A stretch of 64,000 nt of DNA. Origin: Granulicella sp. L56. Its GTDB lineage: Bacteria; Acidobacteriota; Terriglobia; Terriglobales; Acidobacteriaceae. Of this stretch, positions 43,760 through 52,175 are shown piece after piece. The notes under the pieces were generated by a model. It was given only the letters and a program-made list of their open reading frames with translations, was not told the DNA's origin and ran no database searches. Numbering within the stretch: position 1 is the first letter of the stretch; each line of letters opens with the position of its first letter. Location of the stretch: NCBI RefSeq assembly GCF_009765835.1, contig NZ_LMUS01000006.1, positions 1,322,438-1,386,437 on the forward strand. The letters are read 5' to 3'. The position numbers and the translations under genes were made by a program.

Positions 43760-44203
43760 TTAAGCCTGGGGCTCGGGTTGCCAGGGATCATAGGTCCCGA
43801 TGCTCCAGAGATGGCCTTCGAGATCGCGGCAGGTGAAGGCGCGGCCACCATAATCCATGTCCGCAATATCGACGACGATGGTTGCACCGGAAGCTTTTGC
43901 CGTCGCATAAAGAGCATCCGCGTCAGGGACGACAAGATAGGGGTGCTGTGTCTCGCGAAGACTAATCTCTTCGGGTTGAACGATATTTTTACCGTATTCG
44001 CTGCCGTTATCCACCGAGCCGAGCATGATCATTCCGCCGCCAAAGGTGAGTTGGGCATGGGCGACCGTATTGTTTTGCCCCAGGTACACAGCATTTTTCT
44101 GAAACCCGAAGGCGCTGCCCAGCCAGTCGATGGCGGCGACGGCATCGCGATAGCGGAGACAGGGGATGAGTGTGGAAGAGCCGCTCTTAACTTGATCGCT
44201 CAT
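43760..44203 (-). CDS. VOC/glyoxalase-bleomycin-resistance family protein
   Basis: The 147-residue protein has the paired beta-alpha-beta3 modules of the vicinal-oxygen-chelate superfamily: TLIPCLRYRDAVAAIDWLGSAFGFQK, VAHAQLTFGGGMIML, HPYLVVPDADALYATAKASGATIV and YGGRAFTCRDLEGHLWSIGTY. Similar proteins are annotated as glyoxalase-like or 'PhnB-like'; the substrate is not predictable. ATG 44203 starts the family sequence, while the frame opens 25 codons earlier. It precedes the DinB-like gene (41 bases) in the same direction, possibly a two-gene unit interrupting the isc genes. Confidence 0.82.
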   Translation of the reverse strand: MSDQVKSGSSTLIPCLRYRDAVAAIDWLGSAFGFQKNAVYLGQNNTVAHAQLTFGGGMIMLGSVDNGSEYGKNIVQPEEISLRETQHPYLVVPDADALYATAKASGATIVVDIADMDYGGRAFTCRDLEGHLWSIGTYDPWQPEPQA

Positions 44204-44359
44204 GCCTGAAAGGATGCCACTGCAATTGAAGAGGTTGTCATAGAAAATGCGGTAAAAGGATGTTCGCCGAGGTCGCATCTAAAACAACCGGGGCATACCG
44301 TCGCCGCTGTTTGTAGGACAATAGAGATAAGGCATTGAACGATAGAGGATTTGCAGGTT

Positions 44360-46366
44360 ATGGCTGAGCAACGCGTTGTAGGGATTGATCTGGGGACGAC
44401 GAATTCGCTGGTGGCGTTTATGGAGGGGGATACGCCGGTCGTCATTCCGGGCGAGGACGGCGAACGGCTGGTGCCGTCGGTCGTGGCATGGACCGACGAG
44501 GGGGTCGCTGTGGGGAATGCCGCACGCGGGACCCTGCTGTCGGATTCGGCAAGTGCTGTCTACTCGGCCAAGCGGCTGATGGGGCGCGACCTTGCCGATG
44601 TGCAGGAAGAGTTGAAGCTGTTCCCCTTCAAGCTGGCCGAAGGATTGCAACCCGGTGAGGTGCTGCGGCTGAATGTGGGCGGCCTGACGATGACGCCGCC
44701 GGAGATTTCGGCCTACGTCCTGATGCAGTTGAAGAAGAATGCAGAGCGGTTTTTTGGCGGCCCAGTGACGAAGGCAGTGATTACGGTTCCTGCCTACTTC
44801 AATGACGCCCAGCGGCAGGCTACGAAGGACGCAGGACGGATTGCCGGGCTGGAGGTTTTGCGGCTGGTGAATGAGCCGACGGCCGCGGCCCTGGCTTATG
44901 GCCTGAACAAGAATAAAGATGGCCTGATCGCTGTTTATGACTTTGGCGGCGGCACCTTCGATATCTCGATCCTGAAGCTGCATGAGGGGATCTTCGAGGT
45001 GATTGCTACGGGTGGAGATACTCACCTTGGCGGCGACGATATCGACAATCTGCTGATTGCGATTGCGCTGGACGATATTGCCGGTGATCTGGGCGAGGAT
45101 GTGCGCGGCAATGGCGAGGCCGTGCAGGAGATTCGCAAGGCGGTGATTGAGGCAAAGATCCTGCTGTCGGTGACTGAGACCGCGATGCTGAATGTGTTGT
45201 TGCCCAGCGGGAAGCGATATTTGCGGGAGATTACGCGCGCGCAGTTTGAGGAGCTTTCAGCCAGTGTGATTGCGCGAACGGCTGGCCCATGCAAACAGGC
45301 TTTGAAGGACGCAGGTTTGTCGGTGGAACAGATCGACGAGGTCGTGCTGGTGGGCGGGTCGACGCGTATTCCTGCGGTGCGGCGGCTGGTGGATGAGCTG
45401 TTCGGGCTGGGGGCGCGTGGGAAAAAGCCGCATACGGAGTTGAATCCGGATGAGGTCGTGGCTCTGGGTGCGGCGGTGCAGGCGCAGATTCTGGCTGGTG
45501 GTTCGGCAGCCACAGAAGATCTGCTGCTGCTCGATGTGACTCCGCTTTCGCTGGGAATTGAGGCACTGGGTGGCGTGGTCGCGAAGATCATTCAACGCAA
45601 CTCGACCATTCCAGCAAGCGCGACCGAACACTTTACGACAGGTGTCGATGGGCAGACGAATGTGGCGATCCATGTCGTGCAGGGAGAGCGAGAGCTGGCG
45701 AAGGATTGCCGGTCACTGGCCCGATTCGATCTGAAGGGGATTCCGCCGATGGTGGCGGGGCTGCCGCGCATCGAGGTGAAGTTTCTCATCGACGCGAATG
45801 GCATTCTGCATGTAAGCGCGCGCGAGCAGCGCAGCGGCAAAGAGGCCGAGGTTGAGGTGAAGCCGACCTATGGGCTTACCGATGAGCAGGTGGAATCGAT
45901 GATTCTGGCTTCGTTCGACTTTGCCGAGCAGGATATTCAGGAACGACAGGTCATCGAGGCAAAGAACGAGGCCGAGACTATTCTGACGGCGGTAGAAAAG
46001 GGCAAAGTTCACGAGGCCTGGCAGCAGTTGACCTCCGACGAGATTGCGAAGATCGAACAGGGCGTCAATGAGCTGAAGGCCTCGATACAGGGTGGAGATT
46101 ACAAGCTCATCCGGCGGTCGATTGAAGGGCTGGATAAGGCGACGCGACGGTTCGCGGAGCTGATGATGGACACTGCCGTCTCCGGCGCCATGAAGGGAAA
46201 GACGATGGGAGCGGCGGGCGAGAGCATGGGCGAGGGGCCGACGGCACCGCATCCCTTTGCCAAGGCGCAGGTGCTGGATTCGCGGTCTGAAGCCGAGGCT
46301 GAGACCAGAAAAATTGAAGATTCTATCAACGATGAGGCTACGGCCGGAGAGTCAACGGAAGATTGA
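44360..46366 (+). CDS. hscA: Hsp70-type chaperone HscA
   Basis: The 668-residue chaperone of the Fe-S pathway binds the LPPVK motif of IscU. The ATPase domain shows VVGIDLGTTNSLVAF, VITVPAYFNDAQRQATKDAGRIAG, RLVNEPTAAALAYGL, AVYDFGGGTFDISILKL and VVLVGGSTRIPAVRRLV. The peptide-binding domain follows at LLLDVTPLSLGIEALGGVV. ATG 44360 starts MAEQRVVGIDL; a TTG three codons before it is less likely. The next gene is the isc ferredoxin, 2 bases later. Classification as HscA rather than DnaK rests on the isc neighbourhood; a divergent DnaK cannot be excluded by sequence alone. Confidence 0.85.
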   Translation: MAEQRVVGIDLGTTNSLVAFMEGDTPVVIPGEDGERLVPSVVAWTDEGVAVGNAARGTLLSDSASAVYSAKRLMGRDLADVQEELKLFPFKLAEGLQPGEVLRLNVGGLTMTPPEISAYVLMQLKKNAERFFGGPVTKAVITVPAYFNDAQRQATKDAGRIAGLEVLRLVNEPTAAALAYGLNKNKDGLIAVYDFGGGTFDISILKLHEGIFEVIATGGDTHLGGDDIDNLLIAIALDDIAGDLGEDVRGNGEAVQEIRKAVIEAKILLSVTETAMLNVLLPSGKRYLREITRAQFEELSASVIARTAGPCKQALKDAGLSVEQIDEVVLVGGSTRIPAVRRLVDELFGLGARGKKPHTELNPDEVVALGAAVQAQILAGGSAATEDLLLLDVTPLSLGIEALGGVVAKIIQRNSTIPASATEHFTTGVDGQTNVAIHVVQGERELAKDCRSLARFDLKGIPPMVAGLPRIEVKFLIDANGILHVSAREQRSGKEAEVEVKPTYGLTDEQVESMILASFDFAEQDIQERQVIEAKNEAETILTAVEKGKVHEAWQQLTSDEIAKIEQGVNELKASIQGGDYKLIRRSIEGLDKATRRFAELMMDTAVSGAMKGKTMGAAGESMGEGPTAPHPFAKAQVLDSRSEAEAETRKIEDSINDEATAGESTED

Positions 46367-46368
46367 TT

Positions 46369-46803
46369 ATGTCTAAAAACAATAAAAATGAAGTTGTCGA
46401 TTTGTCGAAGCCTGCAGGCGAAGGAATGGTCCGGGTCACGTTTGAGCCCGAGGGACGGACGGTGGAGTTTCCGTTCGACTCGCTGCCGTATGAAGGACAC
46501 GGGCAGCCGATGTCGTTTCTCGATGTCGCGGAGAATTATGACATCTTTCTCGATCACGCCTGCGGCGGAGTCTGTGCTTGTACGACCTGCCATCTTTGGG
46601 TGAAAGAAGGGATGCAGGGGGTAAGCGAGCCGGAAGATTTAGAGCTGGATCGTATGGAGACGGCTGCCGATATCCAGTTGAATTCTCGGCTTGGCTGCCA
46701 GGCAGTGATCGAGAAGCCGGGGACTTATGTGGTCGAGATTCCAAAGTGGAACCGGAATTATGTGCAGGAAGGCAAGCCCCGGCATGGGCCCGGAAGCGAG
46801 TAG
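46369..46803 (+). CDS. fdx: ISC-type [2Fe-2S] ferredoxin
   Basis: The 144-residue product has the adrenodoxin-type ligand pattern C65-x5-C71-x2-C74 (HACGGVCACTTCHLWV) and C110 (SRLGCQAV). It supplies electrons for cluster assembly on IscU. It is longer than E. coli Fdx (111) at both ends, with a 20-residue N-terminal extension and a GKPRHGPGSE tail. It begins 2 bases after hscA stops, so translation is coupled. A TTG/ATG ambiguity of two codons exists at the start; ATG 46369 is chosen. Confidence 0.9.
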   Translation: MSKNNKNEVVDLSKPAGEGMVRVTFEPEGRTVEFPFDSLPYEGHGQPMSFLDVAENYDIFLDHACGGVCACTTCHLWVKEGMQGVSEPEDLELDRMETAADIQLNSRLGCQAVIEKPGTYVVEIPKWNRNYVQEGKPRHGPGSE

Positions 46804-46815
46804 CAAATTCTAAAG

Positions 46816-48306
46816 TTACAGTGCCAGAAGTACCACAACTACCACGGCTAGCCCGAGGAGCAGGCTGCGCCGGTCGGTAATGGCGTAGACGACAGGATCT
46901 TCGTCGAGTTCGCCGCGCGAGGCACGCAGCCAGAGAAGACTTATCCAGAGCAGGAGTACTGGCACCAGCAGCCAAAGCCGGTTGGTGTGGTGATACAGCT
47001 CTACCGCGTTGAGGTTAGAGATATAGAGGGTGAGAACAGCAACCGAGACGTAGCCGCTGGCCGAGCCGAAGCTGCGAAGCTGTTCAATATCAGAGACATG
47101 GTAGCCACGTCCCCCAGCGGTCACACCGCCGCGCTCGCGCAGATTTTCGAGCTCGGCATAGCGCTTGACGAAGGCCAGCGACAGGAAGAAGAAGATGCTG
47201 AAGCTGGCGAGCCAGGTCGAGACCGCTACTCCTGTGGCCGCTGAACCGGCCAGAATACGAATCGTGTAAAGCCCTGAAAGAACAATGACATCGACCATGA
47301 CCGCCCGCTTGAGACGAAGCGAGTAGGCCAGCGTGGTCACCGCGTAGATTCCGAGCCATTCAAGGAAGTGGTATGGACGAATGAGCGCGAGCGAAGGCGT
47401 GATGAGATTCACCACGTAGGGCAAAAGGAGGGCGAGGCAGACGGACGCGGCTAGGAAGAGCGCGATGACGAAGACGCCGCTGATCGCCGACAGGTCTCCC
47501 GAGGCGAATGGACGGCGGCGTTTGCGGGGATGCTGGCGATCGGCCTCTAAATCCAATAGATCGTTGACAATGTAGGTAGCAGACGCGCAGAGGCCAAAGC
47601 TGAGAAAGGCGATAAAAGCGGCGGCGAAGAGAGCTTTGTCCCAGGCGTGGGCGAGCAGAAGCGGCAGAAAGATCAGGGTGTTCTTTGCCCATTGATGGAT
47701 GCGGATGGCTTTAGGCCACGCACGGAGCGGAGTGACGCGCTCGTCGAAGGAGCGGACGGGAACAATTTTGTTGGCGCGGAGTGCCGAGCGCAGGCCTGCC
47801 GTGGGATTGGCGACCATTGGCTCTTTGCAATTCTGGAGAAGAGTGAGGTCGGGACGAGCGTTGCCGATGTAAGTGAAGTCGTCGCCAAAGCTCTTCCGGA
47901 ACGCGGCTAGCTTGTTGGAGCCTGCGAGATTGGTCTCGCCGTCGGAGGCGAGCACACCTGTAAAGAGATTGAGGTGGTCGGCGATGCGGTGGGCCAGCGC
48001 AGAGTCGGCTGCGGTGGCGAGATAGATGGAGCGTCCGGCGGCCTTTTGCTGCTCCAGATATTGCAGAAGCTCACGATTGTAGGGCAGATGAGCGACATCC
48101 AGCTCTACATTGCTGGTGATATGGCGCTTCAAAGCGGCTTTGCCCTGTGCCAGCCAGCGCGGAAGCTGGAGAAGTGCGGCAGGATGTTGGCGCGCGAGGG
48201 CGAGGGTCGAGTCAACGAGGGTGTCCGATTTGACCAGGGTACCGTCAAGATCGACGCAGAGCGCGGGGAGCGACGCGGTGCCGGGAGCGGAGATAGACAA
48301 AGACAT
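46816..48306 (-). CDS. HAD hydrolase-UbiA prenyltransferase fusion protein
   Basis: The 496-residue protein has an N-terminal HAD phosphatase-like domain (1-190) with DLDGTLVKSDTL (residues 19-30) and LATAADSALAHRIA. It is fused to a UbiA-type membrane prenyltransferase (about 195-496) with about eight transmembrane segments and the prenyl-diphosphate motif NDLLDLEADRQHPRKRRRP (D249, D252, D256). UbiA proteins of this kind resemble decaprenyl-phosphate 5-phosphoribose synthases, whose product needs a phosphatase to continue to an arabinose donor; a fused HAD could supply that step. The pairing is a known but still functionally uncertain fusion. It converges with the isc ferredoxin (12 bases). 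Confidence 0.8.
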   Translation of the reverse strand: MSLSISAPGTASLPALCVDLDGTLVKSDTLVDSTLALARQHPAALLQLPRWLAQGKAALKRHITSNVELDVAHLPYNRELLQYLEQQKAAGRSIYLATAADSALAHRIADHLNLFTGVLASDGETNLAGSNKLAAFRKSFGDDFTYIGNARPDLTLLQNCKEPMVANPTAGLRSALRANKIVPVRSFDERVTPLRAWPKAIRIHQWAKNTLIFLPLLLAHAWDKALFAAAFIAFLSFGLCASATYIVNDLLDLEADRQHPRKRRRPFASGDLSAISGVFVIALFLAASVCLALLLPYVVNLITPSLALIRPYHFLEWLGIYAVTTLAYSLRLKRAVMVDVIVLSGLYTIRILAGSAATGVAVSTWLASFSIFFFLSLAFVKRYAELENLRERGGVTAGGRGYHVSDIEQLRSFGSASGYVSVAVLTLYISNLNAVELYHHTNRLWLLVPVLLLWISLLWLRASRGELDEDPVVYAITDRRSLLLGLAVVVVVLLAL

Positions 48307-48421
48307 TCCTTCGATAGAGGAGTTTACGATGACCAGTCTTATTTATACGAGTTTAGATGCCAAAATTCGTTAAACTGCGGGCTTTAGCGCATGGGAGAGA
48401 AATATTGCGGCATTTCGCAAA

Positions 48422-48467
48422 AAAGGCTAAACACTGAACAGCCACGCCCTATGACCTTAGCGTGGCT
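48422..48467 (-). terminator. Terminator-like hairpins behind the phosphorylase gene
   Basis: On the minus strand, AGCCACGC/GCGTGGCT (8-bp stem, 12-base loop, 48440-48467) is followed by GGCT-11-AGCC and then TTTTTT (about 48419-48424). The last stem with its T-run is an intrinsic terminator arrangement, about 35-80 bases past the stop of the phosphorylase gene (48502). Confidence 0.55.
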
Positions 48468-48501
48468 GAAATTGGAGGAATAAAAGCTGAAAAGAAAGGC
48501 G

Positions 48502-50298
48502 CTAGGCTAACGCTGGTTCGTCAAGAAGAGATTGAACAGCGGGCTCGTTTACCGGAGGCGTAGGTGAGGCCGCGTCGGCGAGGTGAGGAAAGGGGAAGTA
48601 GGCGTTCCGGAAGTACTGCATGACCATGCGGTGGGTGTTGAAGAAGCTGCCGTTGATGGCGATGCAATGCTGCTGCATCCGCGACCAGGCGGCTGGGTTG
48701 GCGTACATGGGAGCGATGTGCTTTTCGAGCTTTTCGTAAAGACTTGTGGCTTCGCCTGCTTCGGTTTCGGCGTCTTCGATGGCCCAGCCAGTGACGTTCT
48801 CGGCACAGCCCTCGATCCACCAGCCGTCGAGAACGGAGAGTGAAGGCACACCGTTGAGAGCGGCCTTCATGCCGGAGGTTCCCGAGGCCTCGTAGGGGCG
48901 GCGGGGAGTATTGACCCAGACGTCTACACCCTGCGTGAGCAGCGCGCCCAGCTCCCAGTCGTAGTTTTCGAGATAGTGGATCTTGAGGGCGCTCGAGTTG
49001 AGATGGGCGGCGGCGGTATAGACGTCGCGAATGAGGCTCTTACCGGCGTTGTCGGCGGGATGGGCTTTGCCTGCGTAGAGAATCTGGAGGCCGCCGATCT
49101 TTTCGGCGATAGCGACGAGGCGGGCGGCGTCTTCGAGCAAAAGGCTTGCTCTCTTATAGGTTGCTACGCGGCGTGCGAATCCCAAAGTAAGTACGGAGGG
49201 ATTAAAGTGATGGCCGGTACGCTTGGCCACAACGTCGAAGAGGCGCTGCTTGCCTTTGAAGTGACAGGCTGAGATACGTGCCGGATCGATGCCGTAGACG
49301 GAGCGGAAGTACTGGTTATCGGTGCGCCAGTTGGAGATCTCGGCGTCGAGCAGCTCCTGAAAGTGGGGGGAGACCCAGGTAGCAGCGTGTACCCCGTTGG
49401 TGATGGAGTGGACTTTATAGTCGGGGAACATGAGCTGCGAGACCTTGCCGTGCTGCATGGCGACCCCGTTGACGTAGCGGGAGAAGCGCAGGGCGATGTA
49501 GGTCATGTTCATGAGGCCGTTGTGCAGGCAGCCCGCGTGCTCGATGGCCGCGGCGCGGTCGTGGCCGAGCACCTGGTACATCTGGTCGAGGCCGAACTGA
49601 TCGTGACCGGCGGGGACTGGCGTGTGCGTGGTGAAGACGCACTGGCGACGGACGGCTTCGAGGTCGATCTCCTGCGCTTCGCGGAGAGGATTACCGGCGA
49701 GATGTTCTTCGAGGAGGCCGATGCTGAGGAGGGCGGCATGGCCCTCGTTCATGTGATAAACGGTGGGTTTACAACCCAGCGCGCGGAGCAGGGCAACGCC
49801 GCCAAGGCCAAGAACGGTCTCCTGACAGAGGCGATAGTAGGTGTCGCCGCCGTAGAGATGGTCGGTGAGATGGCGGTCCCACTCGTCGTTGCCTTCAACG
49901 TCGGTGTCGAGTAGAAAGACGGGGATGATGTGGCCGGTAACGCCGACGACATCGAAGCGCCACGCGCGGACGAGGACCTGACGGCCCTGCATTGTCAGAG
50001 CGATGACCTGGTTGGCGCTGGGAAGTGTGGCCTCTGGCGACCACGGTACATCAGCTTCGGTCTGCTGGCCCTGAGGGTCGAGAATCTGGCGGAAGTAGCC
50101 GCGGCGGTGCGCCAGGGAGATGGCAACCATGGGGCGGCAGGTGTCTGCCGCGGAGCGAAGGGTATCGCCTGCCAACATGCCCAGACCACCGGAGTAGGTG
50201 GGAAGGGAGGGAGAAAGGGCAATCTCCATGGAGAAGTAGGCGATGCTGCGTGAGGAGAGGTCGGGAGAAGCGGTAGCGAGCGCGTTGGAAAGGCTCAA
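48502..50298 (-). CDS. glgP: Alpha-glucan phosphorylase (short GlgP type)
   Basis: PLP-dependent phosphorylase that releases glucose-1-phosphate from glycogen or maltodextrin. The 598-residue protein contains IAYFSMEIALSPSLPTYSGGLGMLAGD, HMNEGHAALLSI, FGFARR-like LGFARRVATYKRA, and the PLP lysine in NTPRRPYEASGTSGMKAALNGVPSLSVLDGWW. It belongs to the shorter bacterial type rather than the 800-residue muscle-like enzymes. The start chosen is TTG 50298, with AAAAGGA 8 bases upstream; a GTG at 50385 would add 29 residues but its GGAGG is only 2 bases away. The end GPDLVAD-like tail is not conserved. It is followed by terminator-like hairpins. Confidence 0.85.
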   Translation of the reverse strand: MSLSNALATASPDLSSRSIAYFSMEIALSPSLPTYSGGLGMLAGDTLRSAADTCRPMVAISLAHRRGYFRQILDPQGQQTEADVPWSPEATLPSANQVIALTMQGRQVLVRAWRFDVVGVTGHIIPVFLLDTDVEGNDEWDRHLTDHLYGGDTYYRLCQETVLGLGGVALLRALGCKPTVYHMNEGHAALLSIGLLEEHLAGNPLREAQEIDLEAVRRQCVFTTHTPVPAGHDQFGLDQMYQVLGHDRAAAIEHAGCLHNGLMNMTYIALRFSRYVNGVAMQHGKVSQLMFPDYKVHSITNGVHAATWVSPHFQELLDAEISNWRTDNQYFRSVYGIDPARISACHFKGKQRLFDVVAKRTGHHFNPSVLTLGFARRVATYKRASLLLEDAARLVAIAEKIGGLQILYAGKAHPADNAGKSLIRDVYTAAAHLNSSALKIHYLENYDWELGALLTQGVDVWVNTPRRPYEASGTSGMKAALNGVPSLSVLDGWWIEGCAENVTGWAIEDAETEAGEATSLYEKLEKHIAPMYANPAAWSRMQQHCIAINGSFFNTHRMVMQYFRNAYFPFPHLADAASPTPPVNEPAVQSLLDEPALA

Positions 50299-50459
50299 GT
50301 GGTATTTCCTTTTCTCATCCGAGCGGCGGCGGATGGGACCGGGTGCCAGGTTAACGCTTACTATCGGCGGAGTCGTTGAGAACACGACCTCCGGGGATGG
50401 AAGAATCGTAACCCCGAATAGCGGTTAGTTTACCAAAGAAGCAACGTGGAAAAGAGGAT

Positions 50460-51845
50460 TCATCTTGGTACAGGGGTGGTATTGACTGTCGCTACAGCGG
50501 TTACCGATGCAACCAGGCGCTTCCAGATCTCGTCGATCCAGGCCAGGTGCTCGGGCTTCATCAGGACCGAGCGGAGACAGGTAACGTTCCCTGATTGTTC
50601 AGCTTGTGGCCAGGTCGCCGGAGGAAAGAAGCGGGTGGGGAGAGTGGCCAGTGCAAGGTGGAGATCTTGCCGGGCGGCCTCGTCGAAGATCTTCTGGGCG
50701 AGGGCGGAAGAAAGTTCAAGAGTGGGCGATTTTGCTGTCCAGAAGACGATATCGAGCGCTGGCGCAAAGGCGGGAGTGACAAAGTGAGGGCTCACGCCGA
50801 GAAAGCGGTGAAGCTCGAGGGCTGCCTGATGGCTTGCTTCGAGATTTTGCGCGAAGGTACCGCCGGGGATATAGGGGAGGAGTTGCTGGGTGGCCCAGAG
50901 GGCGACCGCCGAGGCTCCGGCGCGCGAACACTCTAACGAAATCTCGCCCAGGTGAAGGTCTTTGGAGGAGAAGTAGGTGTAGGGGGAGTCGTGCTTGTAG
51001 AAACGGCCTACGGTGGGGTCGCGGAAGAGAATGCAGCCGCAACCGTAGGGCTGGAGGCCGTGCTTGTGTGGGTCGATGACGATGGAATCGGCCTGCGCGA
51101 TGGCGGCGTAGGCGGCTCGGGTTTCGGTGGAAAGATTCGCGGCGAGCGTGAAGTAGCCACCGTAGGCGGCGTCGAGGTGGATGCGGAAGTTGTGGCGCTC
51201 GCGGAGCTTCAGGATTTCGTCGAGAGGATCGATAGAGCCGATGGCAGTGGTGCCGAGGGTGACGACTACGGTGCCGATGGTTTGTGTTTCGAGGAGGGCC
51301 TCAAGGGCGTGGAGGTCGATGCAGCCAGTATTGTCGGATGGGATTTTTACGAAAGGAAGGCCGAGGACTGCCGAGATGCGACTGTGCGTGTAGTGGGCCT
51401 GATCGGAAGCGGCGATGGATTTGCCGGGGGCAAGCTGACCAGCGATCCAGAGGGCTTCGAGGTTGGCGAAGGTGCCTCCGCTGGTGAGGTGGCCGAGATG
51501 TTGCGGCCAGCCGAACATCTTTGCGATGGCGGCGACGGCTTCGATCTCCATCGCAGAGCTGGCGCGGCCACCGTCGAGGGCATGGTTGTTGGGATTGACC
51601 GCCATGGCCAGCGTATAGGCAGCGCGGGCGATGGGGTGGGGCGGCTTGAGCATCTGCCCGGCGTAGAGCGGGTGAGCGTAGGGATAGTTGTCGTGGAGCC
51701 TGGTCGCCACTTGGTTGAGGATGGCGGCGGCAGCTTCGTCGAGCGGCGGCGCGGGACTTGCCGGCAGGTGAGCGGACGAGTCATCGAGACGGCGTTGCGC
51801 TTCAGCGAGGTGCTGGAAGAAGTCGCCTAAGGGTTCGTCCGCCAT
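50460..51845 (-). CDS. PLP-dependent (group II) amino-acid decarboxylase
   Basis: The 461-residue protein belongs to the group II decarboxylases (aromatic amino acid, glutamate or diaminobutyrate type). Visible are LTSGGTFANLEALWIAG, HYTHSRISAVLGL, GTTAIGSIDPLDEI, HLDAAYGGYF and the PLP-binding lysine K261 in VIDPHKHGLQPYGCG. The C-terminal domain begins near residue 360. The substrate is unclear; the short N-terminal region and DAAYGG resemble tyrosine/aromatic or L-2,4-diaminobutyrate decarboxylases. It begins 3 bases from the stop of the small membrane gene at 51849 (same strand), so the two are co-transcribed. Confidence 0.85.
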   Translation of the reverse strand: MADEPLGDFFQHLAEAQRRLDDSSAHLPASPAPPLDEAAAAILNQVATRLHDNYPYAHPLYAGQMLKPPHPIARAAYTLAMAVNPNNHALDGGRASSAMEIEAVAAIAKMFGWPQHLGHLTSGGTFANLEALWIAGQLAPGKSIAASDQAHYTHSRISAVLGLPFVKIPSDNTGCIDLHALEALLETQTIGTVVVTLGTTAIGSIDPLDEILKLRERHNFRIHLDAAYGGYFTLAANLSTETRAAYAAIAQADSIVIDPHKHGLQPYGCGCILFRDPTVGRFYKHDSPYTYFSSKDLHLGEISLECSRAGASAVALWATQQLLPYIPGGTFAQNLEASHQAALELHRFLGVSPHFVTPAFAPALDIVFWTAKSPTLELSSALAQKIFDEAARQDLHLALATLPTRFFPPATWPQAEQSGNVTCLRSVLMKPEHLAWIDEIWKRLVASVTAVATVNTTPVPR

Positions 51846-51848
51846 TGG

Positions 51849-52142
51849 CTAAAACTCATGGGTGATGAAGCCGAACTTCATGACGTAGCCGAGGACCATG
51901 GCAAGGAGAAAGGCGATGGTGGTCCAAGTGATCTGGCAGCGGCGCTTCATCAGGGTTTCGCCCAGGACGATGACTATATAGAGGGCCAATGCGATCAGGA
52001 GGCCATCCAGAATAAAAGTGTGAGTATAGGTCGGAGTCGAGGCGACGACGCGCTGGATGTGGAAGGGCGGAAACAAGGAGCCAATGGCGTAGACAAGGAG
52101 GAACATGACGAACTGAAGAACAGTGGACAGTAGCTTTTTCAT
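51849..52142 (-). CDS. Small membrane protein, unknown function
   Basis: The 97-residue product has three predicted transmembrane segments (about 5-25, LLSTVLQFVMFLLVYAIGSL; 45-65, LDGLLIALALYIVIVLGE; 75-92, ITWTTIAFLLAMVLGYVM). No family is recognised. It lies upstream of the decarboxylase by 3 bases and downstream of the esterase gene by 33 bases, so may be in one operon. Its role may be structural or transport-related, but nothing in the sequence says which. Confidence 0.6.
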   Translation of the reverse strand: MKKLLSTVLQFVMFLLVYAIGSLFPPFHIQRVVASTPTYTHTFILDGLLIALALYIVIVLGETLMKRRCQITWTTIAFLLAMVLGYVMKFGFITHEF

Positions 52143-52175
52143 AGTCTCTCTCGTAGTGAGTTTAGCGCGGACGAG

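Noticed and set aside
44360-46366. Assigning this Hsp70 gene to dnaK
   Set aside because: It is followed after 2 bases by the ISC ferredoxin and follows hscB in the cluster; grpE and dnaJ are not present. HscA is the simpler reading, though sequence alone does not exclude DnaK.
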